A DNA stretch of 64,000 nt from contig JADJPM010000004.1 in NCBI GenBank assembly GCA_016713245.1, forward strand, positions 1,674,001-1,738,000, given 5' to 3'. Each line of letters starts with the position of its first letter. Position 1 is the stretch's first letter. This DNA is from Verrucomicrobiaceae bacterium (GTDB lineage Bacteria; Verrucomicrobiota; Verrucomicrobiia; Verrucomicrobiales; Verrucomicrobiaceae). Both the position numbers and the translations under genes were made by a program. The notes under the pieces are model-generated. The model searched no databases. It worked only from the letters and a program-made list of their open reading frames with translations, and had not been told where the DNA came from. Shown here in pieces: positions 46,545-54,746 of this stretch.

Positions 46545-47309
46545 GTGAAACTCGATTCCATCACCCCGCTCGTCCTCACCTGGAACGAAGAACCGAATCT
46601 CCGGCGCTGCCTGGACCGTTTGCGCTGGGCCAAATAGGTCATCATTCTAGATAGCGGCAGCACCGATGCTACCGCCGAGATCGCCGCCGGGTTTCCGAAT
46701 GTGCGCTTCCTCGTTCGCCCCTTCGATGACCACACCACGCAGTGGAATTTCGGCGTCGATGCCAGCACGACCAATTGGCTCCTCTCCCTTGATTGCGACT
46801 ACGTCCTCTGCTCCGGCTTCGAGGAAGAACTCTCGAAGCTAGATGAAAACGCCTGCGATGCCTTTTTCGCCTCGTTTCGCTATTTGATCTTCGGAAAGCC
46901 CCTTCGCGCCTGCCTTTACCCGCCGCGGGCCGTGCTTTTTCGCAAAGACCGCTGCCGTTATGTGCCGGATGGGCACACGCAGATTTTGAGCATCCCCGGC
47001 ACCACCGCTCATCTCACGACGAAAATCGACCACGATGATCGCAAGCCGCTCAGTCGCTGGTTTTCCTCCCAGGACAAATACGCCAAACTCGAGGCCGAAA
47101 AGCTCACCGCCCTTACGCAGCTCAGCCTTCAGGATCGGATTCGTCGCACGATGGTTCTTGGCCCCATCGTCGTCTTCCTCTACACCCTCCTGGCACGCCG
47201 TACGGTCCTCGACGGGCCGCACGGCTGGTTTTACGCCTTTCAGCGCACTCTTGCTGAGATCATGCTTTCGCTCCGCCTGCTGGAGAAAAAGATTGGCAAA
47301 ACTCTCTGA
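46545..47309 (+). pseudogene. GT2-family glycosyltransferase interrupted by an in-frame TAG
   Basis: A GTG start at 46545 gives VKLDSITPLVLTWNEEPNLRRCL, and the frame stays open to 47309 (254 residues) apart from a TAG at 46635-46637 (codon 31). The residue after it is VIILDSGSTDAT, the invariant GT2 motif, so the codon lies in the usual WAK-[EQ]-V position and was probably CAG or GAG. LSLDCDYVL (DxD) and HLTTKIDHDD with a C-terminal amphipathic part follow; this matches WaaE/KdtX-type GT2 enzymes. Error or nonsense mutation. Confidence 0.82.
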
Positions 47310-47357
47310 ATTGCCCAAAAAGACACCCTCCTAAATCGCAATCGACCTACCAACCAC

Positions 47358-48347
47358 ATGAACAAAGACAATCTGATCACCGTCGCCGGAGCTGGCGGCT
47401 TCATTGGAGGCGCCCTCGTCGCCGATCTCCGTGCCAAAGGGCACACACGCATTCGTGCCATCGATATCAAGCCGTTCGATGAATGGTATCAGAAGTTCGA
47501 CGACGTCGAAAACCATGTGCTGGACCTTTCACTTCTCGAAAACTGCCGAGTGGCTGCCAATGGCGCTCAGACAATCTACAACCTCGCTGCCGACATGGGT
47601 GGCATGGGCTTCATCGAAAACAACAAGGCCCTCTGCATGATCACCGTGCTCATCAACACGCACATGTGCATGGCCGCCAAGGACGCGGGCGTCGAACGCC
47701 TCTTTTACGCCTCCTCCGCCTGCGTTTACAACGGCGACAAGCAGAAGGAATACAACATCCCCGCTCTCAAGGAAGCAGATGCTTATCCTGCGCTCCCCGA
47801 AGATGGTTATGGCTGGGAGAAACTCTTCTCCGAGCGTATGTGCCGCCACTTCCGAGAGGACTTTGGCCTCAAGACCCGCATCGCGCGCTTTCACAACGTC
47901 TATGGCCCGCACGGCACCTGGGACGGCGGACGTGAAAAGGCTCCTGCTGCCGTTTGCCGGAAGGTGGCCCTCGCTCAGATCTCCGGTAAGCACGAGATCG
48001 AAATCTGGGGCACGGGGGATCAAACCCGCAGCTTCATGTACATCACGGATTGCGTCCTTGGCACGCAGATGCTGCTCAACAGCGACTTCGTGGAACCCAT
48101 CAACATCGGCAGTGCCGAGATGGTGAGCATCAATCAGCTCGTCGATATCGCCGAGGACATCGCTGGCGTGAAATTGAAGCGCAGCTACAACCTCGGAGCC
48201 CCCAAAGGCGTCAATGGTCGCAGCAGTGACAACACGCTGATCAAGTCCGTCTTCAACTGGGAACCCTCCACCCGCCTCCGCGACGGCCTGGAGCTGACCT
48301 ACAAGTGGATCTATGACGAGATCAAAGCCGGAGCGAAGTCCCGCTAA
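47358..48347 (+). CDS. GDP-mannose 3,5-epimerase-like enzyme
   Basis: 329 residues, an extended SDR. LITVAGAGGFIGGALVADL binds NAD. Several motifs match plant GDP-mannose 3,5-epimerase: LAADMGGMGFIE, YASSACVYNG, DGYGWEKLFSE (catalytic Tyr-x-x-x-Lys), RFHNVYGPHGTWDGGREKAPAA, TRSFMYITDC and INIGSAEMVSI. The enzyme makes GDP-L-galactose and GDP-L-gulose from GDP-mannose. In this cluster it would supply an unusual L-sugar donor. A strong terminator follows at 48375. Confidence 0.9.
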   Translation: MNKDNLITVAGAGGFIGGALVADLRAKGHTRIRAIDIKPFDEWYQKFDDVENHVLDLSLLENCRVAANGAQTIYNLAADMGGMGFIENNKALCMITVLINTHMCMAAKDAGVERLFYASSACVYNGDKQKEYNIPALKEADAYPALPEDGYGWEKLFSERMCRHFREDFGLKTRIARFHNVYGPHGTWDGGREKAPAAVCRKVALAQISGKHEIEIWGTGDQTRSFMYITDCVLGTQMLLNSDFVEPINIGSAEMVSINQLVDIAEDIAGVKLKRSYNLGAPKGVNGRSSDNTLIKSVFNWEPSTRLRDGLELTYKWIYDEIKAGAKSR

Positions 48348-48374
48348 GCCAGTTTACCCTTCTTGGGCAATGTC

Positions 48375-48408
48375 ACGGGCCGGAGATTGACCTCCGGCCC
48401 GTTTTGTT
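48375..48408 (+). terminator. Rho-independent terminator
   Basis: An 11-base perfect stem, ACGGGCCGGAG (48375-48385) with CTCCGGCCCGT (48392-48402), a 6-base loop, then TTTGTTT. It ends transcription behind the epimerase gene. Confidence 0.9.
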
Positions 48409-48432
48409 TCAATACGCCGCCTCCCCATCGCC

Positions 48433-49647
48433 ATGCGAGTCCTCCTCATCAATCAGTGCTTCCACCCCGATCCTGTGTCCACGGCCCAGCACCTCACGGA
48501 TCTCGCGGTGGGTCTCGCGCAGGCAGGCCATCACGTGACCGCCGTGGCCTCCAGTCGAGGTTATGATGATCCGACGCGGCGGTTCCCGGTGCGGGAGACG
48601 TGGAATGGCATCGACATCCATCGCATCTGGACGCCCGGACTCGGCAAGAAGGCCAAATGGCGTCGTTTGGTGGATTTTGGCGTCTTTTGGCTGAATGCAG
48701 CCCGCATCCTCCTTTTCATGCCGAGGCATGACGTCACTGTCTGCCTCACCTCACCGCCGCTGATCTCCACGCTGGGCACGGTGGCGGCGAAACTCAAAGG
48801 CGGAGCCGTGGTGCCATGGGTGATGGACCTCAATCCTGATGAAGCCGTGGCGGCTGGCTGGCTCAAGGCGGGCGGCATCGTCGAGCGCACGCTGACCTTC
48901 ATCCAAAACTGGAGCTTCCGGCAGGCGGCACGCATCATCGCGCTGGATCGCTTCATGGCGGATCGCTTGATCGCCAAAGGCGTGCATCCGCAGGTCATCC
49001 ACACGGATGCCCCGTGGTCTCACGATCAGGCGGTGCGCTTCGATCCACCTGCCCGCGATGTCTTCCGGGCCAAGCACGGACTCACCGGCAAGTTCATCGT
49101 CATGTACTCGGGTAATCACAGCCCTTGCCATCCGCTCGATACGGTGCTGGCGGCTGCGGAGGCTCTGAAAAGCGAGGATCACATCCACTTCCTCTTTGTC
49201 GGTGGGGGCAGTGAATTCAAAAAGGTGCAGGCGTTTCAGAAGGACAAGGCGCTGCCGAATATCACCTCGCTGCCTTATCAGCCGATGGAGGAGCTTTCAG
49301 GATCGCTTTCCAGTGCGGACCTGCATCTCGTCGTGATGGGCGATCCCTTTGTGGGCATCGTGCATCCCTGCAAAATCTACAACATCCTCACGCTCGGCAT
49401 TCCGCTGTTGTTCGTTGGGCCGGAGCAAAGCCACGGTGGAGACATCGTGCGCCGATTGGCTGATCCTGCTTACGCCCGCTTAGCCCAGCATGGGGAAGTG
49501 GATCGCGTTGTGACTGAGATCCGATCTGCCGCTGCACGAGGTCCACAACCGCCAAATGCCGCCGCGAAGGCTCTCGGAGCCGAGTTTTCGCATTCGGTGC
49601 TTTGTCCGCGACTGGTGGAACTGATTACCGAAGTCACGCGGTCGTAG
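48433..49647 (+). CDS. GT4-family glycosyltransferase
   Basis: 404 residues. The N-terminal INQCFHPDPVSTAQHLTDLAVGLAQAGHHVTAVAS is typical of WbuB/fucosamine-transferase-like GT4 enzymes, with VVPWVMDLNPDEAVAAGWLK later. The donor half has FIVMYSGNHSPCHPLDTVL and a modified end VHPCKIYNILTLGIPLLFVG, where the usual second Glu is replaced as in the WbuB group. It follows a terminator, so it probably has its own promoter and is the last glycan gene. Its own terminator is at 49671. Confidence 0.88.
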   Translation: MRVLLINQCFHPDPVSTAQHLTDLAVGLAQAGHHVTAVASSRGYDDPTRRFPVRETWNGIDIHRIWTPGLGKKAKWRRLVDFGVFWLNAARILLFMPRHDVTVCLTSPPLISTLGTVAAKLKGGAVVPWVMDLNPDEAVAAGWLKAGGIVERTLTFIQNWSFRQAARIIALDRFMADRLIAKGVHPQVIHTDAPWSHDQAVRFDPPARDVFRAKHGLTGKFIVMYSGNHSPCHPLDTVLAAAEALKSEDHIHFLFVGGGSEFKKVQAFQKDKALPNITSLPYQPMEELSGSLSSADLHLVVMGDPFVGIVHPCKIYNILTLGIPLLFVGPEQSHGGDIVRRLADPAYARLAQHGEVDRVVTEIRSAAARGPQPPNAAAKALGAEFSHSVLCPRLVELITEVTRS

Positions 49648-49670
49648 AAGTCGTCCTTTTGTGTGTGGGA

Positions 49671-49699
49671 AGGGCCGGACAGAATGTTCGGCCCTTTTT
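49671..49699 (+). terminator. Rho-independent terminator, intron target
   Basis: Stem AGGGCCGGAC (49671-49680) with GTTCGGCCCT (49686-49695), one G-U pair, 5-base loop, then a T run. The group II intron begins 5 bases after the run, the site preference known for several bacterial (class C type) introns. Confidence 0.88.
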
Positions 49700-49838
49700 C
49701 GTGGTGCGCCCGGCAGGGCGCAAACACTTGGTGGTTCAAGTCCACCACGCACCCGGCAAGGGGAAGCGTTAGCCGAACGCCAAGGGCGTCCGCCGCGAGG
49801 CGGAGTCTGAAGGAAGGCGAAGGCAAAACATTGCACCG

Positions 49839-51557
49839 ATGAACAAGAACTACATACAAGGCAGCACGATGGAGATGAGACGGCCATATTCGTCGAAGTC
49901 CGATACTTGTCCGGAGAGTCGTGATGTAGATGTGGCGGTGATAAATGGGGAAGTGATTGCGCGATACCCGGGGAGGGCTGTGAACCCGCTTCGCAAGGGG
50001 CAACCTGAGTCAAAAGACAAAGGGCAGGGGACACAGCAGTCAGCAGAAGGCATAGTAGCAGCCACTCCACGCTGCGAAGGCCCGAAGAGAACGGAGAAGG
50101 ACACCGCCGTCGCGTCGATGGACACTGGAGACGCAGCAACGAGGTCTGCGATGACCCCAGCCCCTCATGAAGGTAGTGCGCGGAACGCACGAGAAGAAGA
50201 GCAGGCCGCGTCAAAGGCCACGGTCGCGATGGAGCATGGTGAGCCTACAGGAAGCAGATATAAAGATAACGACCCCGCCGAGCGGATGCCCTGCATCCTC
50301 TCGCGCGAGAACATGCTCGCAGCCTACCAAGCCGTGAAGCGCAATGCCGGAGCCGCAGGAGTCGATGAGATGAGCGTGGAAGCATTGGGCGACTGGGTGA
50401 GGAACCACTGGGAGCAGATGAAGGCCAGCTTGCTGGAGGGCCGGTATGAACCACAACCTGTGAAGCGCGTGGACATCCCCAAGCCCGGCGGCGGCATTCG
50501 CACCCTCGGCATTCCGACCGTGTGCGACCGTCTCATCCAGCAAGCCATCCATCAGGTGCTAAGCCCGATATGGGAGCGTGAGTTCTCGTCCCACAGCCAC
50601 GGCTTCAGACCCAGGCGCAGCACGCACGACGCGGTAAAAGCCGCCCGAGCGTATGTGGCCCAGGGGCACCGATGGGTCGTGGACATCGACTTGGAGAAGT
50701 TCTTCGACAAGGTGAACCACGACATCCTGATGGCCCGCATCGCCCGCCGAGTCAGGGATAAAACCCTGCTGCGGCTGATAAGGCGCTATTTGGAGGCCGG
50801 GATGATGCAAAACGGCATCGTCGAAGCCCGAAGCGAAGGCACGCCCCAGGGCGGCCCCCTATCGCCCCTGCTCTCCAACATCCTCCTGGATGACCTGGAT
50901 AAAGAGCTGGAGCGCCGCGGACACAAGTTCGCCCGGTATGCAGACGACTGTAACATCTATGTGAAGTCAAAAGCCGCCGGAGAGCGAGTCCTGGCAAGCG
51001 TGACGAGCTTCGTGGAGAAGCGGCTCAAGCTGAAAATCAACGCCGCCAAAAGCGCCGTGGACCGCCCCTGGAACCGCAAGTTCTTAGGCTACAGCATGAC
51101 ATCCAACCACCGGCCCAAGCTCAAACCAGCCAAAGCCAGCGTGGACAAACTCAAGAGCAACGTGCGCGAACTCAGCCGACAAGGCCGCGGGCGCGACCTT
51201 GAGCGCTTCATCCAAGAAGACCTCAACGCCAAGCTGCGAGGCTGGGCGGACTACTACCGGTTATCGGAAGTCAAAGGAGTCTTTGAAGAGATCGACGGCT
51301 GGGTGCGACGGCGAATCCGCAGCCAGCAATGGCGGCAATGGAAACGCCCGCGCACACGAAAGACGGAATTGATGAGGCATGGAATAGCCGAAGCCCGAGC
51401 CGCAGAAAGCGCCAGGAATGGACGAGGCCCCTGGTGGAATGCTGGGGCCTCGCACATGAACGAAGCCCTGCCCTTGGGCTGGTTCCGCCAGCGCCGACTC
51501 ATCTTCATCGGCGAGCGCATCCAACGTTATCAGAAGAGCCTGAAAACAAACTCTTAA
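49839..51557 (+). CDS. ltrA: Group II intron reverse transcriptase/maturase
   Basis: 572 residues. The N-terminal 150 residues are hydrophilic, low-complexity and poorly conserved, so the functional start may be later (e.g. a second Met before the RT core). RT domain: RVDIPKPGGGIRTLGIPTVCDRLIQQA, HGFRPRRSTHDAV, VDIDLEKFFDKVNHD, GTPQGGPLSPLLSN and the catalytic ARYADDCNIYV. The GIIM/X domain follows with RKFLGYSM, LRGWADYYRLSEVKGVF and the RRIR end. No clear HNH endonuclease domain, which suits introns that use terminators or replication forks as targets. Confidence 0.95.
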   Translation: MNKNYIQGSTMEMRRPYSSKSDTCPESRDVDVAVINGEVIARYPGRAVNPLRKGQPESKDKGQGTQQSAEGIVAATPRCEGPKRTEKDTAVASMDTGDAATRSAMTPAPHEGSARNAREEEQAASKATVAMEHGEPTGSRYKDNDPAERMPCILSRENMLAAYQAVKRNAGAAGVDEMSVEALGDWVRNHWEQMKASLLEGRYEPQPVKRVDIPKPGGGIRTLGIPTVCDRLIQQAIHQVLSPIWEREFSSHSHGFRPRRSTHDAVKAARAYVAQGHRWVVDIDLEKFFDKVNHDILMARIARRVRDKTLLRLIRRYLEAGMMQNGIVEARSEGTPQGGPLSPLLSNILLDDLDKELERRGHKFARYADDCNIYVKSKAAGERVLASVTSFVEKRLKLKINAAKSAVDRPWNRKFLGYSMTSNHRPKLKPAKASVDKLKSNVRELSRQGRGRDLERFIQEDLNAKLRGWADYYRLSEVKGVFEEIDGWVRRRIRSQQWRQWKRPRTRKTELMRHGIAEARAAESARNGRGPWWNAGASHMNEALPLGWFRQRRLIFIGERIQRYQKSLKTNS

Positions 51558-51558
51558 C

Positions 51559-51591
51559 TCAACCGCCGGATGCGGAACCGCACGTCCGGTG
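51559..51591 (+). ncRNA. Group II intron domain V
   Basis: Hairpin CCGCCGGATGCGG / CCGCACGTCCGGTGG with the GAAC-type tetraloop region, the catalytic core of the ribozyme. The position just 5' of the GC-rich domain VI and the intron 3' end supports the call. Confidence 0.75.
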
Positions 51592-51654
51592 GTGTGGGAG
51601 GACGGCGGGGGCAACCCCGCCTCCTACCCGATCTTGGGCTGTATGACGGCAAGG

Positions 51655-52977
51655 TTACTTGGAAGCACCAGCGGTCGTGTTTTGGCGTGCCTCTTGGATG
51701 TCTTTGCGGCGGAAGCCCTGCACGCGACCATTGCCGCGGAAGAGGTAGATCTTCTTTACATCATCGATCGTCATGATCACCCAGGGGGAAAGAATGTTGC
51801 GGCCGTTTTTGGTGTAAACCAAGGTGTCGGCCAAAAGCACGCAGGAGTGGAAAGCGTCTCCCGTGGCATTATCGAGGAAGAACAGGATGTCCCCAAATTG
51901 GTAGGGAGCTTCGACAGGTACACAATTTTCAAGCACCTTGCTCGTGGCAAGCCGGGAATCGAGAAGGTACTGATGAGGATCGAAGTTGTAGAAGTTGAGG
52001 CTGGTCCAGTGGCAGTCTGGGAGGAGGCCGTGCTTGGCCATATCGAGACCTGGATAAGTAAAGAGCAGCTTACGAGGCTGGGCTGGCAGGATGTGCGAGA
52101 GGCCGAGATCTCTCAGCGTGTCTGATTCAATGATGGACTGGATGATGGGCTCGATGTCCTTGCGGCGGATACCGACGCCGAATGACCAGTAGGCGAGCAG
52201 TTCCTGGACGTCGGTGTTTTTATCGAGCAGGAGGCGGATCATCAGAGATCGCGTTCGTGTGCAGGCTTTGAAGATCAGGCGTGCCTCCGAGTCCGACTGG
52301 GCAAAGTTCAGCAGAGCCGGGATGTCGCTGAAGGCGATGGTCTCTCCACGCACATAGCTGAGCTGATTGATCTTCTGGATGAGCTCGGGGCGGAGCTTGC
52401 TCGTCCGGTACCATTCCTCGACGGAGGAGCCAAAGATCAGCACGGGATCCACATGGTACTCGTTGGTGGGAACTTTGGCCAATTCCGTGTAAATCGCGGT
52501 GCGGATGCTGGTGGGCAGACCGAGGACAAAATCGAGGGGGGGCAGGGTGTGAACGACTTCGCCGTCACGAACGAGGCTGGCGATGAGTGGCTTGATCTGG
52601 TCCTCGGTCAGTCCGGCATCGGCAAAGATCTTGGGAATGGCTGCTTCGTTGGCGGATGGGAAGGTCCATCGCGTCTGCGTGCTGGGCAAGGCAAAGCCTT
52701 CCAAGAGCGCCATAGGTGCCTCTAGATAGATGTAATCCCCCACGAGCTTGCCCCAGGGGCCGACTGAAGATTCATAGGGAGCGGATTTGGCAGGCTGGAC
52801 AGCGGGTGGCTGCAAAGGAGCTGCGCCCGTGCCGAGCATTGGGTTCCCCTGCACGAGGACCGAGGGGCTGCCGAGCAGCGAATCGATCTGCGGGATCAAC
52901 CGGCCAGCGTCTTGGCCGGAGGAACTGGCCTGGAATGAGGTGAGCAGAGAGAAAGCTGCGATGAAACCTTTCGACAT
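51655..52977 (-). CDS. Exported protein of unknown function with NlpC/P60-like C-terminal hint
   Basis: 440 residues from the ATG at 52977, which gives a signal peptide (SKGFIAAFSLLTSFQASSSGQDA); the longer start at 53022 adds 15 residues. Mature protein: a Pro-rich stretch, then an alpha-helical body. A C-terminal block YQFGDILFFLDNATGDAFHSCVLLADTLVYTKNG recalls the His-Cys region of NlpC/P60-like hydrolases, but no complete catalytic triad can be named. The gene is convergent with the intron and divergent from 53221; its stop is only 22 bases from the intron end. Confidence 0.7.
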   Translation of the reverse strand: MSKGFIAAFSLLTSFQASSSGQDAGRLIPQIDSLLGSPSVLVQGNPMLGTGAAPLQPPAVQPAKSAPYESSVGPWGKLVGDYIYLEAPMALLEGFALPSTQTRWTFPSANEAAIPKIFADAGLTEDQIKPLIASLVRDGEVVHTLPPLDFVLGLPTSIRTAIYTELAKVPTNEYHVDPVLIFGSSVEEWYRTSKLRPELIQKINQLSYVRGETIAFSDIPALLNFAQSDSEARLIFKACTRTRSLMIRLLLDKNTDVQELLAYWSFGVGIRRKDIEPIIQSIIESDTLRDLGLSHILPAQPRKLLFTYPGLDMAKHGLLPDCHWTSLNFYNFDPHQYLLDSRLATSKVLENCVPVEAPYQFGDILFFLDNATGDAFHSCVLLADTLVYTKNGRNILSPWVIMTIDDVKKIYLFRGNGRVQGFRRKDIQEARQNTTAGASK

Positions 52978-53045
52978 GAGTGGAATCAGAGGTCGTGGGG
53001 TTTTGGCCGTGGCGGTGGGCATTACAAAAGGTTGGGTTTAATGTT

Positions 53046-53062
53046 GTGGCGGTAATAGCCAC
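53046..53062. promoter_or_regulatory. Short hairpin in a divergent promoter gap
   Basis: GTGGC (53046-53050) and GCCAC (53058-53062) with a 7-base loop lie between the divergent genes at 52977 and 53221. It may be an operator or transcription start feature; too short to be sure. Confidence 0.25.
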
Positions 53063-53220
53063 TCTATAGCCGATGGCGAATTTCCTGCATGCAGTATTTT
53101 TCATGACATTTGCGGTGGTTGCTAATTGGCATCGAAGTAGCGGCGGACGTCTCTATCGAGGTGGCGGCACCTTCGGAATCCCCGCTGGCGTTCCTTGGCA
53201 GGGTGTTCCATGATCGAGCG

Positions 53221-54021
53221 ATGATCTGGCGGGCAGCGGCAGCATTCGCGGTGTTTTTTTGGGCGGTAATGACCGGCCTGCTCATTCGTGATGTGTATTT
53301 CCCGGATGAATCCCGCTTCGCCGCGGTGCCGCCTGGGCTGGTGCTGGACCGCTTTCTCAAGCAGGCGGAGGTGAATGCCAACACGCTGCACCTCTATCAC
53401 GGGCGGGAAAAGATCGGGCACGCCAATCTGACGATCGGCTCCAGCCGAGCAGCAGGTGATAGTGCCCGCTACCATTGGCTCGCACGGGGAGTGGTGGAGC
53501 GTTTGCAGGCCAAGGGGGAGCGCCTCGATGCCACCTGGGAGGTCAATGGCATGAGCGATGTGAAGGGGGATTGGCTTCACATGGAAATCGCTGTGGCGCT
53601 GCCGAAGCAGCAGGCCTCAATCAAGGTGGTGTGGCTGGAGGGCGAAAAATTCCCCTCTGTGAAGGTGATGCAGGATGGAAAAGCGGTCGTCGATACGCAA
53701 AATGCCGGCGTTTTGATGGCTCTGGGCCTCGCTGGCATGCAAGGCGGGGCATGGGCTGAGGTGCTGGCTCCCCTGAAAGGCGGCTCGCCTGAAACTGGTG
53801 CCTTCCATTTTACGGCGCGGGAAGGCGGCATCACGCTGGCGGGGCGTGAGCGGCGGTGTTTCCTCGTCACCGCGCCGCTGCCGGGTGGCCAACAGGTGCG
53901 GATGATCTTTGCCGAAACCGGCGAACTGGCCCGGATCGAACTCCCACAGGATTACCGCCTGATCGAACCGCTCATCCACGGCATGATCCCACCGCTCGAA
54001 ACCTCTTCCCCAGCCCAATGA
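53221..54021 (+). CDS. Membrane-anchored hypothetical protein
   Basis: 266 residues from the ATG at 53221, chosen because it opens with the membrane segment MIWRAAAAFAVFFWAVMTGLLI; the frame extends to 53110 with a less likely N-terminus. The rest is a beta-rich soluble domain outside the membrane, with LVLDRFLKQAEVNANTLHLYH and YRLIEPLIHGMIP. No known family. It overlaps the ABC ATPase gene (ATGA) and may be its partner. Confidence 0.65.
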   Translation: MIWRAAAAFAVFFWAVMTGLLIRDVYFPDESRFAAVPPGLVLDRFLKQAEVNANTLHLYHGREKIGHANLTIGSSRAAGDSARYHWLARGVVERLQAKGERLDATWEVNGMSDVKGDWLHMEIAVALPKQQASIKVVWLEGEKFPSVKVMQDGKAVVDTQNAGVLMALGLAGMQGGAWAEVLAPLKGGSPETGAFHFTAREGGITLAGRERRCFLVTAPLPGGQQVRMIFAETGELARIELPQDYRLIEPLIHGMIPPLETSSPAQ

Positions 54022-54746
54022 TCGAGATCGAAGACCTCACCATGCACTACGGCGGCTTGAAAGCCCTCGATGGCCTCACCTTGCACATTCCCGCGGGAGA
54101 ACTTTTTGCCTTCCTCGGCCCGAATGGAGCCGGAAAGACCACCGCCATCAAACTGCTCACCGGCCTCATGAAGCCTCTGCGAGGTCGCGTGGCCATCTGC
54201 GGGCATGACATGGCCGTGGCACCGCTTCAGGCCAAGGCCGTGCTCGGTTATGTGCCGGACGTGGCGGTGTTTTATGAGAAACTCACGCCCATCGAGTTCA
54301 TGCGCTTCATTTCCGATCTCTTCGAGATGGATCGCAAAAAGGCGGCGGCCAAGACGGACGAGCTCTTCACCAAGTTTGCCCTTCATGAGCATGCGGGGAA
54401 CCGCATCGAAAACCTCAGTCACGGCACTCGCCAGCGCCTCGGCATTGCCAGCGCCCTGCTGCATGATCCGAAGGTCTTCATCATTGATGAGCCCATGGTG
54501 GGCCTTGATCCCATCCACTCCCGCACGGTGAAGCGTGAACTCAAAGAACGCAGCCAGGCTGGTATGACCGTCCTGATGAGTACTCACCTTTTGAATGTGG
54601 CCGAGGAGCTGGCGGATCGCATCGGCATCCTGCATCGTGGCCGCCTTGTGGAGCTGGGCACCCTCGCCGAACTCAAACAACGCCATGAGACCAAAGGCCA
54701 GCGACTGGAGGACATCTTTCTGGGCATGGTCGAGGAGCCCACATGA
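54018..54746 (+). CDS. ABC transporter ATP-binding protein
   Basis: 242 residues starting MIEIEDLTMHYGG at the ATG overlapping the preceding stop. Walker A GPNGAGKTTAIKLL (about 36-49), signature ENLSHGTRQRLGIASAL, Walker B KVFIIDEPMVGLDP, and switch His in LMSTHLLNVAEEL. The set is that of ABC-2/CcmA/DrrA-type export ATPases. No membrane subunit with ABC-2 helices follows; the neighbour at 53221 has one membrane segment and the next is a DMT transporter, so the permease partner is unclear. Confidence 0.88.
   Translation: MIEIEDLTMHYGGLKALDGLTLHIPAGELFAFLGPNGAGKTTAIKLLTGLMKPLRGRVAICGHDMAVAPLQAKAVLGYVPDVAVFYEKLTPIEFMRFISDLFEMDRKKAAAKTDELFTKFALHEHAGNRIENLSHGTRQRLGIASALLHDPKVFIIDEPMVGLDPIHSRTVKRELKERSQAGMTVLMSTHLLNVAEELADRIGILHRGRLVELGTLAELKQRHETKGQRLEDIFLGMVEEPT

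Larger units (their letters stand above)
49704..51632 (+). mobile_element. Group II intron, complete
   Basis: The 5' end GTGCG-CCCGGCAGGGCGC matches the GUGYG consensus. The 3' end has a recognisable domain V hairpin (about 51559-51591: CCGCCGGATGCGG-AACC-GCACGTCCGGTGG), then a domain VI stem rich in G/C (51594-51629) and the terminal CTACCCGAT. The maturase ORF occupies domain IV. Insertion lies right behind a terminator hairpin. 3' exon starts CTTGGGCTG. Boundaries are by consensus and could be off by a few bases. Confidence 0.88.

Noticed and set aside
26434..46637. Genome-wide reassignment of TAG to an amino acid
   Set aside because: TAG ends normal genes in this window (46541-46543, 62177-62179), so only the two internal codons remain to be explained.
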